Below, piece by piece: positions 8,907 through 17,057 of a stretch of 64,000 bases of DNA; position 1 is the first letter of the stretch; every line of letters begins with the position of its first letter. The translations under genes were made by a program, and so were the position numbers. Under the pieces are notes generated by a model. It was not told the DNA's origin. It searched no databases and saw only the letters and a program-made list of their open reading frames with translations. This DNA is from Agathobacter rectalis ATCC 33656 (lineage in GTDB: Bacteria > Bacillota > Clostridia > Lachnospirales > Lachnospiraceae): the NCBI RefSeq assembly GCF_000020605.1, contig NC_012781.1, positions 201,001 through 265,000 on the forward strand, read 5' to 3'.

Positions 8907-9695
8907 TTAGTCGCGCAGATATCCTGTCAGAGGAGATGATGCGCTGGCTCCTTTGGTCAGAGTGCGTCCGAGTCCTGACAGATAAGCCATTCTTCCGGCC
9001 TCGATAGCCTTTTTAAATGCTTCTGCCATTATCTCAACATCACCGGCTGTTGCAACAGCGGTGTTTGCCATGACTGCGGCAGCACCCATTTCCATAGCCT
9101 CGCATGCCTGTGAAGGACGGCCTATGCCTGCATCAACGATGATAGGCAGGTCGATTTCGTCAATCAGAATCTGGATAAATTCCTTTGTGCAGATACCCTT
9201 GTTTGAGCCGATTGGCGCACCGAGAGGCATGATGCAGGCAGCGCCGGCGTTTGCAAGGTCTCTTGCCACGTTGAGGTCAGGATACATGTAAGGCATTACG
9301 ATAAAGCCCTCCTTGGCAAGAATCTCTGTAGCCTTTATTGTCTCAAAGTTGTCAGGAAGCAGATATTTGCTGTCGCGCATGATTTCAATTTTTACGAAGT
9401 CTCCACAGCCCAGCTCGCGGGATAAACGTGCGATTCTTACAGCCTCATCGGCATTTCTGGCGCCTGATGTGTTTGGAAGCAGTGTGACATTGTCCGGAAT
9501 ATAGTCGAGGATGTTTGCCAGTCCTCCATCGTTTGCACGGCGCAGAGCCAGTGTGATAATCTGTGCATCAGCCTTCTCAATGCAGGCCTTTACCAGGTCG
9601 AGTGAAAACTTTCCCGAACCGAGAATGAAACGTGAGGTAAACTCGTGACCTCCTAAAACTAATTTGTCTTTTGCTAAATCTATATTTTTACTCAT
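8907..9695 (-). CDS. thiG: Thiazole synthase ThiG
   Basis: 262 aa, matching ThiG from [17 protein letters not shown] through [77 protein letters not shown] and the C-terminal [10 protein letters not shown]. ThiG assembles the thiazole phosphate from deoxyxylulose phosphate, ThiS thiocarboxylate and dehydroglycine. The N-terminal conserved lysine should be near the middle in the VKIE block. It lies between thiS (50 bases upstream) and thiH (36 bases downstream), consistent with one transcript. Confidence 0.95.
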   Translation of the reverse strand: MSKNIDLAKDKLVLGGHEFTSRFILGSGKFSLDLVKACIEKADAQIITLALRRANDGGLANILDYIPDNVTLLPNTSGARNADEAVRIARLSRELGCGDFVKIEIMRDSKYLLPDNFETIKATEILAKEGFIVMPYMYPDLNVARDLANAGAACIMPLGAPIGSNKGICTKEFIQILIDEIDLPIIVDAGIGRPSQACEAMEMGAAAVMANTAVATAGDVEIMAEAFKKAIEAGRMAYLSGLGRTLTKGASASSPLTGYLRD

Positions 9696-9745
9696 GATTA
9701 ACTCCTTATGTTTTTATTGATGGTGTAAAAAGTGTTCGATTTTAA

Positions 9746-9943
9746 TCAGCCCCCACCCATAAAGCTTAAAATCTCTACCACATCGCCGTCGGCGATAGCA
9801 GTGCTGTCATACTCAGTCTTTGGAAGAATCTCTTCATTCAGCTCCACAACGATGTGCTTAGGGTTGTAATTGTTAGCTGAAAGATACTGCGAAACAGTCA
9901 TGCCGCATACATCTGCAGCTTCTTTACCATTGATTTTTACCAT
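9746..9943 (-). CDS. thiS: Sulfur carrier protein ThiS
   Basis: 65 aa ubiquitin-like protein (MVKINGKEAADVCGMTVSQYL at the start). It ends in Gly-Gly-Gly, giving the Gly-Gly terminus that is adenylated and thiocarboxylated. GGAAAGGAG precedes the start. It is the first gene of the thi run. The usual activating enzyme ThiF is not in this cluster, so another E1-like protein elsewhere must serve. Confidence 0.92.
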   Translation of the reverse strand: MVKINGKEAADVCGMTVSQYLSANNYNPKHIVVELNEEILPKTEYDSTAIADGDVVEILSFMGGG

Positions 9944-9969
9944 TGTGCGTCTCCTTTCCGGATTGAGAT

Positions 9970-10133
9970 GTGGAAAAAGCGGGGATTACCCCGAAGCAAT
10001 ACATTAAAAAAGAGCTCACAAAGCAATACACCCGTGGTGGTGTACCCCTTCATGAACTCTGTTCACTCTCAAAAATCCGTTATTAAACTATGTAAATATG
10101 TAAAATTAAAAGGGAGATACCAATAATTTTACA
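9970..10133 (-). promoter_or_regulatory. Untranslated leader of thiS with terminator-type hairpin, aptamer not recognised
   Basis: Transcription from the promoter at 10140-10168 would give a leader of about 190 nt. It contains a 22-bp hairpin followed by U6 (10060 down to 10006) and then a short CGGGGTAATCCCCG hairpin before the thiS ribosome site. The word GTATTGCTT occurs in the terminator stem and again just after it, so alternative pairing is possible. I looked for the TPP aptamer consensus (CUGAGA, GAACCUGA) and did not find it. Regulation by attenuation is likely from the layout, but the signal is unknown. Confidence 0.55.
10006..10060 (-). terminator. Intrinsic terminator hairpin inside the thiS leader
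   Basis: On the minus strand the arms start at AGAGUUCAUGAAG and end at CUUUGUGAGCUCU. They pair over about 22 bp with one mismatch and several G-U pairs and are followed by six U. Located between promoter and first gene, it would stop transcription unless antiterminated. Confidence 0.75.
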
Positions 10134-10139
10134 AACATG

Positions 10140-10168
10140 AGTATAGTACCTTGCACCGGCAAAGTCAA
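10140..10168 (-). promoter_or_regulatory. Sigma-A promoter of the thi operon
   Basis: Read on the minus strand: TTGACT (10168-10163), 17-bp spacer, TATACT (10145-10140). Near-consensus boxes with ideal spacing, about 200 bases upstream of thiS. Confidence 0.75.
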
Positions 10169-10287
10169 CTGATTTTTAATAAAACCGCATTACGTTACTG
10201 ATATGTAGTAACTGCATTACAACAATTTCCAACAAATTTTACATAACGCGGACAGTATATTTTCATTAGAATGATATATTATTAAAA

Positions 10288-10477
10288 GTAACTATTCAGA
10301 ACCACTGAGAACAAAAAAGCTGATGCGTCATGCTTGCATGTAAGCGGCAGTTTTTTTGTTCTCAAGGTGGCTCGAATAGAGCCACCCCCACACATATGAG
10401 CAAAATTAGCTGCGTAGCAGCGGTAAAGCACGAGTATCGTGCGGTTTTGCGAATGTGCGTGGGGGTCTGAATAGTGA
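10288..10477. repeat. Small palindromic repeat element with terminal inverted repeats
   Basis: Ends GTAACTATTCAGAACC (10288-10303) and GGTCTGAATAGTGA (10464-10477) are imperfect inverted repeats. Inside are a stem with GAGAACAAAAAA/TTTTTTTGTTCTC arms capped by a CATGC/GCATG loop region, a perfect 8-bp hairpin GGTGGCTC/GAGCCACC (10366-10386), and a three-way-junction-like structure (10384-10466). In the latter, the closing stem ACCCCCACACAT/ATGTGCGTGGGGGT holds two small hairpins. A short relative lies at 49333-49406. No coding capacity; it resembles a MITE or REP-like element. Confidence 0.7.
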
Positions 10478-10513
10478 TGAAAATTTCTGATAGCCGATTT
10501 GATGGAGGAAAAT

Positions 10514-10732
10514 ATGTTTGACGAAGAAATGATAACAAAATACAGATACATAATATTACTTCTTGGTACAGCAGTATCGTTTGTGTTTGGCTTTGCGGTG
10601 GCATTTGCACTTGCTAAGCTGTGTGGAGTGATGGCTGTAAAGGCAGTGCTCAATATCGCTTTCACGGCAGGCGGTATTACAGGAATGCTTGGATTTGTGT
10701 GCATCTGTCTGGCTGAGCTTAGACGCATATAG
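10514..10732 (+). CDS. Small two-helix membrane protein of unknown function
   Basis: 72 aa. The ATG at 10514 is chosen because GGAGGA lies five bases upstream; earlier TTG/ATG codons overlap that site. Residues ~8-30 and ~35-62 are hydrophobic (IILLLGTAVSFVFGFAVAF and a Gly/Ala-rich second helix), with a short charged tail AELRRI. I do not recognise the family. It sits between the repeat element ending at 10477 and another copy of the repeat's end word at 10862, so it may be part of, or flanked by, mobile sequence. Confidence 0.6.
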   Translation: MFDEEMITKYRYIILLLGTAVSFVFGFAVAFALAKLCGVMAVKAVLNIAFTAGGITGMLGFVCICLAELRRI

Positions 10733-10957
10733 TTACACATAAAATGAAAGAAAACGGAATAAATTATTTTGACATACGACGAAATAAAAAAGAACAAAGA
10801 AATATGTGAATGCCTCCGATAGGAAGATGGGCATTCATGCGCAGGATGAGTATGGATCTGAATAGTTACTGATTTTACATAAAAAGTGCATATTCGCACA
10901 CGAACAAAACAAAATACAAATTTTATCGAAAAACTTACTTATAAAGTTTCTCAGCTC

Positions 10958-10986
10958 TTGAACTTAAAAATGATTGATAGTATAAT
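10958..10986 (+). promoter_or_regulatory. Sigma-A promoter of pgi
   Basis: TTGAAC (10958-10963), 17-bp spacer, TATAAT (10981-10986). The predicted transcript start near 10993 excludes an upstream in-frame ATG at 10989 and supports initiation at 11034. Confidence 0.75.
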
Positions 10987-11033
10987 TTATGCGATTGGTG
11001 AAAATAAGATTAAATGATAAGGAGGAAATCGCA

Positions 11034-12614
11034 ATGATTACCTGGAACAACTTGGATACCCTGGAATCCTTCAAGGAGCTTTCTAAAGTGGGACGTGTTG
11101 ACATAAAAGAGGCCATGTCAGGAGACAATGGCGCTAAGCGTGTCAAGGAGTACAACATCCCAATGGCAGAAGGATTCACTTACAACTTCGCTGCAAAGCA
11201 GGTGGACGCAGATGTGCTTGAGGCACTTGCAAAGCTTGCAAAGGAGGCACAGCTTACAGAGAAATTTGAGGCACTTTACAATGGTGCTGTTATCAATACA
11301 GGTGAGAACCGTCTCGTTCTTCACCAGCTTACCCGTGGACAGCTCGGAGATGCTGTAGTGGCAGACGGAGTTGACAAGCGTAAATTCTACGTAGAGCAGC
11401 AGGAGAGAATCGCTGAGTTCGCAAACAAGGTTCACTCAGGCGAGATTACAAACGCAGCAGGAGAGAAGTTTACAACAGTTGTTCAGATAGGAATCGGCGG
11501 AAGCGATTTAGGACCTCGTGCTATGTACTTAGCACTTGAGAACTGGGCAAAGAAAAACAATACATTCAAGATGGAAGCCAAATTCATCAGCAATGTTGAC
11601 CCTGATGATGCGGCAAGCGTACTTGCATCAGTTGACGTAGCTCACTCTATTTTCATATTAGTATCAAAATCAGGTACAACACTTGAGACTCTTACAAATG
11701 AGTCATTCGTAAAGGATGCATTAAAGAACGCAGGACTTGATGCTTCTAAGCACATGATTGCCGTAACAAGCGAGACATCACCACTTGCAAAGAGTGATGA
11801 TTACCTTGCAGCCTTCTTCATGGACGATTACATCGGAGGACGTTACTCATCAACATCAGCAGTTGGTGGAGCAGTTCTCTCACTTGCATTCGGTCCTGAA
11901 GTATTTGCACAGTTCCTCGACGGAGCAGCAGCAGAGGATAAGCTTTCAAAGAATGCAAACATCATGGAGAATCCTGAGATGCTTGACGCACTCATCGGTG
12001 TTTACGAGAGAAACGTACTCGGATATCCTAGCACAGCAGTGCTTCCATACTCACAGGCACTCAGCCGTTTCCCTGCACATTTACAGCAGGCTGATATGGA
12101 GTCAAACGGCAAGTCGGTTAACCGTTTCGGTGAGCCTGTAGATTATGTGACAGGACCGGTTATCTTTGGTGAGCCTGGAACAAACGGACAGCACTCATTC
12201 TATCAGCTCCTTCATCAGGGAACAGATATTGTGCCACTCCAGTTCATCGGCTTCAAGAACAACCAGCTTGACACAGATGTAGTCATCCAGGACAGCACAA
12301 GCCAGCAGAAGCTCTGCGCAAACGTAGCAGCTCAGATTGTTGCATTTGCATGTGGTAAGGCAGACGACAACAAGAACAAGAACTTCGAGGGTGGACGTCC
12401 TTCAAGCATCATCATCGGAGACCAGGTAAATCCTGCATCTCTTGGTGCACTCCTTGCACACTTTGAGAACAAGATTATGTTCCAGGGCTTCTTATGGAAT
12501 GTAAACAGCTTCGACCAGGAAGGTGTTCAGCTTGGAAAGCTGCTTGCAAAGAAGGTTCTTGCACATGAGACAGACGGAGCACTTAAGGAGCTCAGCGATA
12601 TGCTTAATATTTAG
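11034..12614 (+). CDS. pgi: Glucose-6-phosphate isomerase
   Basis: 526 aa glycolytic enzyme interconverting glucose-6-P and fructose-6-P in the cytoplasm. Visible family blocks are GIGGSDLGPRAMY, the sugar-phosphate loop SKSGTTLET, the GGRYSSTSAVGG block around residue 275 and QQADMESNGKSV. The start at 11034 has AAGGAGG eight bases upstream. The promoter at 10958 and the terminator at 12651 make this a single-gene transcript. Its codon use is strongly biased compared with neighbours, as expected for a highly expressed glycolytic gene. Confidence 0.96.
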   Translation: MITWNNLDTLESFKELSKVGRVDIKEAMSGDNGAKRVKEYNIPMAEGFTYNFAAKQVDADVLEALAKLAKEAQLTEKFEALYNGAVINTGENRLVLHQLTRGQLGDAVVADGVDKRKFYVEQQERIAEFANKVHSGEITNAAGEKFTTVVQIGIGGSDLGPRAMYLALENWAKKNNTFKMEAKFISNVDPDDAASVLASVDVAHSIFILVSKSGTTLETLTNESFVKDALKNAGLDASKHMIAVTSETSPLAKSDDYLAAFFMDDYIGGRYSSTSAVGGAVLSLAFGPEVFAQFLDGAAAEDKLSKNANIMENPEMLDALIGVYERNVLGYPSTAVLPYSQALSRFPAHLQQADMESNGKSVNRFGEPVDYVTGPVIFGEPGTNGQHSFYQLLHQGTDIVPLQFIGFKNNQLDTDVVIQDSTSQQKLCANVAAQIVAFACGKADDNKNKNFEGGRPSSIIIGDQVNPASLGALLAHFENKIMFQGFLWNVNSFDQEGVQLGKLLAKKVLAHETDGALKELSDMLNI

Positions 12615-12650
12615 CACATCGTTTTGCAGAGGTGAAGATACAGAAATATA

Positions 12651-12697
12651 AAAACGAGCCGCAATCCTGATACCAACAGGATTGCGGCTCGTTTTGT
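12651..12697 (+). terminator. Intrinsic terminator after pgi
   Basis: A perfect 19-bp inverted repeat beginning AAAACGAGCCGC with a seven-base loop ATACCAA and ending GCGGCTCGTTTT. The A-tract/T-tract on both sides would let it act in both directions. Confidence 0.92.
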
Positions 12698-12793
12698 TCT
12701 GCCATAAATCATCCGGGTTAAAGATGATGCATGACGAATTGGGTGAGATAATTTATTTAGGTTTATAGTTACTAATGTTGATAAATGTTATCA

Positions 12794-12985
12794 TTATTTG
12801 TGTGCTTTGTGAAAGACAATATCATCCTTGATATTGCTGTCGCATCTGGTATAAGCATGGCTATGGCTGTTCTTTCCGGCTGCATCACTGTCGTCCTTCT
12901 CAGGACCGTTCTCCATCCACCAGGCATAGGCTGCAGCGCCGATACAAACGGCAGCACACACGACAATTATTATTGTTTCAAGCAT
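12794..12985 (-). CDS. Small single-pass membrane protein, unknown function
   Basis: 63 aa. An excellent ribosome site GGAGGA sits seven bases before the ATG. Residues 2-23 form one transmembrane helix (LETIIIVVCAAVCIGAAAYAWW). The rest is a short hydrophilic tail rich in Asp, Lys and His (GPEKDDSDAAGKNSHSHAYT). No family recognised. It could also be a short-helix membrane regulator. An overlapping plus-strand frame lacks a ribosome site and is treated as a shadow. Confidence 0.6.
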   Translation of the reverse strand: MLETIIIVVCAAVCIGAAAYAWWMENGPEKDDSDAAGKNSHSHAYTRCDSNIKDDIVFHKAHK

Positions 12986-13049
12986 TTTAAATCCTCCGTT
13001 TTACTTTGTCAGCATGACGCGGAGAAAATGTTTATTTAATGTATCTAAG

Positions 13050-13571
13050 TTATATTTCCTCCGCATATGCGCGAGTTTTGAAATAATCAGCGAAGGAAAT
13101 TAGTTTATGCCCATCCTTGTCGTGGATAAAACGGATAATAAAGCGCCGGCTCGTGTTTGTGAGGCATATGCGCATGACCACGATAGCGGCATATGCGAAT
13201 AAAATAATATGTATTAACTGGAGTAACGCACCCAGCCAGCTTAAATTGGATGTAAGCCTGCCTAGAAAACCAAGCGAAGAGGTACGGATGCGGCATATGA
13301 CTGCAGGAAAAGAAGGTATTTCTTCTATATACTGGCAATCCATGAGTGCCGACATATCTGACTCTGAATAAAGTACTGCGCGTGAGTCCAAAACTTCCTG
13401 CTGTGGAAGCGCGGCCTTATCAGAAGAGGCATAAGAGCCCCAGACAACCCTGTGATCGTATGAACCGTATGCTGTGCGGTCAGGATCAAATTCGTCCAGA
13501 TTTTTGTCGAGACTTAGAAAGGAGCAGAATATAAGACAAAGCAACAGTGGTAAAACCAGTATTTTCTTCAT
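13050..13571 (-). CDS. Hypothetical membrane-anchored protein
   Basis: 173 aa. The start at 13571 is preferred over an ATG 24 bases upstream, because GGAAAGGAG lies between them at correct spacing. The N-terminus is a signal/anchor helix (KKILVLPLLLCLIFCSFLSL). Residues ~25-95 are extracytoplasmic and polar, and a second hydrophobic segment lies near residues 110-140 (LGALLQLIHIILFAYAAIVVM). The tail is basic and probably cytoplasmic. I do not recognise the family. It may share a transcript with the small membrane gene at 12794, 64 bases downstream. Confidence 0.55.
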   Translation of the reverse strand: MKKILVLPLLLCLIFCSFLSLDKNLDEFDPDRTAYGSYDHRVVWGSYASSDKAALPQQEVLDSRAVLYSESDMSALMDCQYIEEIPSFPAVICRIRTSSLGFLGRLTSNLSWLGALLQLIHIILFAYAAIVVMRICLTNTSRRFIIRFIHDKDGHKLISFADYFKTRAYAEEI

Positions 13572-13800
13572 GAGAGTCCGCTCCTTTCCTTCCAATTTAT
13601 GTTTCTATTTTCTTCCTTTAGGTTAAAAAAGTCAACTTGTAAGTAGATTTCTTTTCAAAAATATTGAAATTCTTAATGGGCTGTAATTGTAACCAAATGA
13701 TTATCTTAAATCAATGATATACATATTGCATAAAAAATAATCGAGAATTTATGCAAGTTTGTGCATCACGATAATAGACATTTTTCATGACACGTGATAC

Positions 13801-13906
13801 TATAATTAACGTAAAAACCCCCCAATACATTATATATTTTTACTATCCCCATAGTAAAATACCTTCTCCTAAAGGACAGCAGAACGATGGCTGTTCTTTT
13901 TTTGTC
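13801..13906 (+). ncRNA. Candidate small RNA or orphan terminated transcript
   Basis: A consensus TATAAT (13801-13806) with poor -35 is followed by a C-rich segment, a perfect 9-bp hairpin TTTTACTAT-CCCC-ATAGTAAAA (13838-13859), and a terminator-like ACAGC/GCTGT stem (13876-13894) with a seven-T run. No open frame with a ribosome site lies between. The layout fits a ~95-nt RNA ending before the hydrogenase-maturation leader, but it rests on structure alone. Confidence 0.3.
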
Positions 13907-13946
13907 CCAAAATAGTGTATATTTCGGGAAACAAGCAGATATAATG

Positions 13947-13975
13947 TTGTTGAAATGATTTAGACATGATACAAT
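13947..13975 (+). promoter_or_regulatory. Probable promoter of the hydrogenase-maturation operon
   Basis: TTGTTG (13947-13952), 17-bp spacer, TACAAT (13970-13975), about 260 bases upstream of the TM1266-like gene. The leader that follows contains hairpins GGCTCTGA/TCAGAGTC (about 14053-14077), AAGGGTGTACTTC/GAAGTGCACCCTT (14148-14177) and TGAACAAA/TTTGTTCA (14185-14204). Confidence 0.45.
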
Positions 13976-14147
13976 CAGATTAGATATTAGATAGCACGCA
14001 AGAAGCGAGACATGCTGATAACAGCTCTCTTTCTTCAAGCCTGCAGACATTGAAGGCTCTGATGTCATAATTCAGAGTCACTGACACCAAATACTGTGAG
14101 CAGATGATAGTTGATTCACGTATGAGGAGGAAGAACATTTTGAGATT

Positions 14148-14204
14148 AAGGGTGTACTTCCGGCGAAGTGCACCCTTCTTTTAGTGAACAAAGAGCTTTG
14201 TTCA
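14148..14204 (+). promoter_or_regulatory. Two adjacent hairpins in the leader of the hyd operon
   Basis: A 13-bp stem with CGGC loop (14148-14177, one G-U pair) followed by CTTTTA, then an 8-bp perfect stem with GAGC loop (14185-14204). They lie 30 bases before the ATG at 14234. The first could be a weak terminator/attenuator. A TTG-initiated 14-codon frame with AGGAGG upstream (about 14138-14182) runs through it, so a leader peptide is possible. Confidence 0.45.
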
Positions 14205-14233
14205 TATTAAATACAAGATATAAGGAGTAACGC

Positions 14234-14479
14234 ATGGAAACAAGAATAGCCCTAATCGGCATTATAGTTGAAAATCCGGATTCGGTTGAGCAGCTTAATC
14301 ATCTGCTGCATGAGTACGGCAGCTTCATTGTTGGGCGCATGGGTATCCCATACGAGAAAAAGAACGTGAATATCATCAGTGTGGCGATTGACGCACCACA
14401 GGATATTATCAGTGCTCTGTCCGGCAGGATTGGCAGGCTGGATGGCATAGGAGTGAAGACAGTTTACTCTAATAAATAA
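14234..14479 (+). CDS. TM1266-family iron-only hydrogenase system putative regulator
   Basis: 81 aa, a small ACT/NikR-like fold protein of the TM1266 family (ALIGIIVENPDSVEQLNHLLHEYG ... IISVAIDAPQDIISALSGRIGRLDGIGVKTVYS). In many anaerobes this family is encoded beside [FeFe]-hydrogenase maturation genes and is thought to regulate or assist them. Here it starts the TM1266-hydE-hydG-hydF run, with AAGGAG eight bases before the ATG. It has no separate DNA-binding domain. The regulatory role is by association only. Confidence 0.82.
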   Translation: METRIALIGIIVENPDSVEQLNHLLHEYGSFIVGRMGIPYEKKNVNIISVAIDAPQDIISALSGRIGRLDGIGVKTVYSNK

Positions 14480-14504
14480 AGCAGACCAGACTACAGGAGA
14501 AAGC

Positions 14505-15563
14505 ATGACTGACAATACAGCAATAATAAAAATTATAGATGAAATTACGGCCTGCCGGAATATCACCCTCGAGCAGCTGCATATGCTGCTTGAAACGGAT
14601 GATATGCAGGCAGTTGATTACCTTAGAAAGAGGGCATCTGAGAAAGCACACGAGACCTATGGCAATCAGGTTTTTATACGAGGGCTGATAGAGTTTACCA
14701 ACTACTGCAAAAACGACTGTCTCTACTGCGGCATAAGGCACAGCAATACTCACGCGGACCGCTACCGCCTGAGTACGGAGCAGATTATGGCATGCTGCGA
14801 GAGCGGCTATGAGCTTGGTTTTCGTACCTTTGTGCTGCAGGGAGGTGAAGATCCGTATTACACGGATGAGCGCATCTGTGAGATAGTGTCCGGGATTAAG
14901 GCAAAGTATCCGGACTGCGCAGTTACACTCTCTATCGGAGAAAAGTCAAAGGAGAGCTATCAGAGCTATTTTGATGCAGGGGCAGACAGATATCTGCTGC
15001 GCCATGAGACTGCGGATGAAAAGCATTACAGTAGGCTTCATCCGGCAGAGATGTCACTTGAAAACAGAAAGCAGTGCCTTTGGGATTTGAAAGAGATAGG
15101 ATATCAGGTGGGATGCGGCTTCATGGTCGGATCGCCGGGACAGACAGTGGAGACCTTGTACGAGGATTTGCAGTTTATAAAGGAGCTTGAGCCTCACATG
15201 GTTGGAATCGGTCCGTTCATATCGCAGAAGGATACACCTTTTGCAAACGAGAAGTCAGGTACGATGGATGAGACGCTTCGCCTGCTTTCAATCATCAGGC
15301 TCATACATCCAAAAGTGCTGCTGCCTGCCACAACAGCGCTTGGCACAATCCATCCGCTCGGCAGGGAAAAGGGTATACAGTCGGGTGCCAATGTTGTGAT
15401 GCCAAACCTCTCACCGGTCAATGTTCGTGACAAATACAAGCTCTACGACAATAAAATCTGCACCGGAGATGAGGCGGCAGAGTGCCGCTACTGTATGGAA
15501 AACCGGATGAAGAGCATCGGCTATCAGGTGGTGGTGTCGCGTGGGGACTACGCAAATTTTTGA
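14505..15563 (+). CDS. hydE: [FeFe]-hydrogenase maturase HydE (radical SAM)
   Basis: 352 aa radical SAM protein with CKNDCLYC (CX3CX2C) near residue 67 and the HydE-like context FIRGLIEFTNYCKN and GIRHSNTHADRYRLS. HydE contributes to the H-cluster dithiolate-bridge precursor. Further conserved text includes TFVLQGGEDPYYTD and GCGFMVGSPGQT. It begins 25 bases after the TM1266-like gene with GGAGA upstream and is followed by hydG, which argues for HydE over BioB- or PylB-like alternatives. Confidence 0.92.
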   Translation: MTDNTAIIKIIDEITACRNITLEQLHMLLETDDMQAVDYLRKRASEKAHETYGNQVFIRGLIEFTNYCKNDCLYCGIRHSNTHADRYRLSTEQIMACCESGYELGFRTFVLQGGEDPYYTDERICEIVSGIKAKYPDCAVTLSIGEKSKESYQSYFDAGADRYLLRHETADEKHYSRLHPAEMSLENRKQCLWDLKEIGYQVGCGFMVGSPGQTVETLYEDLQFIKELEPHMVGIGPFISQKDTPFANEKSGTMDETLRLLSIIRLIHPKVLLPATTALGTIHPLGREKGIQSGANVVMPNLSPVNVRDKYKLYDNKICTGDEAAECRYCMENRMKSIGYQVVVSRGDYANF

Positions 15564-15619
15564 TTAATAGTTACGATTAATAAATATAAAACAACACCAG
15601 GATATAGAAGGAGATAAAA

Positions 15620-17047
15620 ATGTATAACGTAAAATCATTAAAGGCTGAAGAATTTATTTCAGACGAGGAAATCAAAGAGACTCTCGAATACGCAGAGGCA
15701 AACAAAAATAATATAGGGCTTATCGATGCGATTATCGAGAAAGCAAAGCTAAAAAAAGGACTCACACACAGAGAGGCATCAGTGCTTTTAGCCTGTGAGA
15801 TTCCGGAGAAGCTTGACGAGGTTTACAAGCTTGCACAGCAGATAAAGAAGGATTTCTACGGAAACAGAATCGTGCTTTTTGCACCGCTTTATCTGTCAAA
15901 CTATTGTGTGAACGGCTGTGTTTACTGTCCATATCACATGAAAAATAAGCATATTGCGAGAAAGAAGCTCACTCAGGAGGAGATAGTAAAGGAGGTCACA
16001 GCCCTTCAGGATATGGGACACAAGCGTCTTGCAATCGAGGCAGGAGAGGACCCTGTAAACAATCCGATTGAGTATATTCTCGAGTGTATCAACACAATCT
16101 ACAGCATCAAGCACAAAAACGGAGCTATCCGCCGTGTAAATGTAAATATCGCTGCCACTACAGTGGAGAATTACAGAAAGCTCAAGGAGGCAGGAATCGG
16201 AACCTACATACTCTTCCAGGAGACATATCACAAGGAGAGCTATGAGCAGCTTCATCCGACAGGACCAAAACATGACTATGCATATCACACAGAGGCAATG
16301 GACCGTGCTATGGAGGGCGGCATTGACGATGTGGGACTTGGTGTACTTTTCGGACTGGACAAATACAAGTACGAGTTTGCAGGACTTTTGATGCATGCAG
16401 AGCACCTTGAGGCAGTGCACGGTGTAGGTCCTCACACCATCAGTGTGCCGCGTATAAAGCACGCAGATGATATAGACCCGGATGTATTTGACAATGGCAT
16501 CAGTGATGATACCTTCGCCAAAATATGCGCACTTATCCGTATTTCAGTGCCATACACAGGAATGATAATCTCAACCCGTGAGAGCCAGACTGTCCGTGAA
16601 AAGGTTCTGCCGCTCGGTGTTTCACAGATCAGCGGCGCATCAAAGACAAGTGTTGGAGGCTATGCAGACCCGGAGGCTGAGAAAAATGCAGAGGCAACAT
16701 CGGAGCAGTTTGATGTCAGCGACCAGAGAACACTTGACGAGGTGGTAAACTGGCTTATGAAGATGGACTATATTCCGTCCTTCTGTACAGCCTGCTACAG
16801 AGAAGGCAGAACGGGAGACCGTTTTATGGCACTGTGCAAGAGCATGCAGATACTTAATTGCTGTCATCCGAACGCACTCATGACACTTAAGGAGTATCTC
16901 GAGGACTATGCAAGCCCGCAGACAAGAGAGCTTGGAATGAAGCTCATCGATAGGGAAATAGAAAAGATTACCAATCCAAAGGTTAAGCAGACCTGCTATG
17001 AGCATATACATGATATTGCAGACGGAAAGCGTGATTTCCGTTTCTAA
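15620..17047 (+). CDS. hydG: [FeFe]-hydrogenase maturase HydG (radical SAM tyrosine lyase)
   Basis: 475 aa. The N-terminal radical SAM motif CVNGCVYC near residue 96 follows APLYLSNY. The HydG-specific C-terminal extension carries the second cluster motif in CTACYREGRTGDRFM (CX2C) near residue 395. HydG cleaves tyrosine to make the CO and CN ligands of the H-cluster, delivered to HydF. It is paralogous to ThiH at 7605, but the extra C-terminal cluster domain separates the two. AAGGAG lies upstream; hydF begins 11 bases after the stop. Confidence 0.95.
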   Translation: MYNVKSLKAEEFISDEEIKETLEYAEANKNNIGLIDAIIEKAKLKKGLTHREASVLLACEIPEKLDEVYKLAQQIKKDFYGNRIVLFAPLYLSNYCVNGCVYCPYHMKNKHIARKKLTQEEIVKEVTALQDMGHKRLAIEAGEDPVNNPIEYILECINTIYSIKHKNGAIRRVNVNIAATTVENYRKLKEAGIGTYILFQETYHKESYEQLHPTGPKHDYAYHTEAMDRAMEGGIDDVGLGVLFGLDKYKYEFAGLLMHAEHLEAVHGVGPHTISVPRIKHADDIDPDVFDNGISDDTFAKICALIRISVPYTGMIISTRESQTVREKVLPLGVSQISGASKTSVGGYADPEAEKNAEATSEQFDVSDQRTLDEVVNWLMKMDYIPSFCTACYREGRTGDRFMALCKSMQILNCCHPNALMTLKEYLEDYASPQTRELGMKLIDREIEKITNPKVKQTCYEHIHDIADGKRDFRF

Positions 17048-17057
17048 AGGAGGAAAT

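Noticed and set aside
9970..10133. TPP riboswitch before thiS
   Set aside because: Expected because of the genes, but the conserved CUGAGA and GAACCUGA segments are not present; recorded as an unknown leader instead.
10282..10899. 205-codon minus-strand frame
   Set aside because: Runs through the palindromic element and antisense to the small membrane gene; composition is that of structured non-coding DNA.
13766..14068. 100-codon minus-strand frame upstream of the hyd operon
   Set aside because: No ribosome site or domain, and it overlaps the promoter, terminator and hairpins read on the plus strand.
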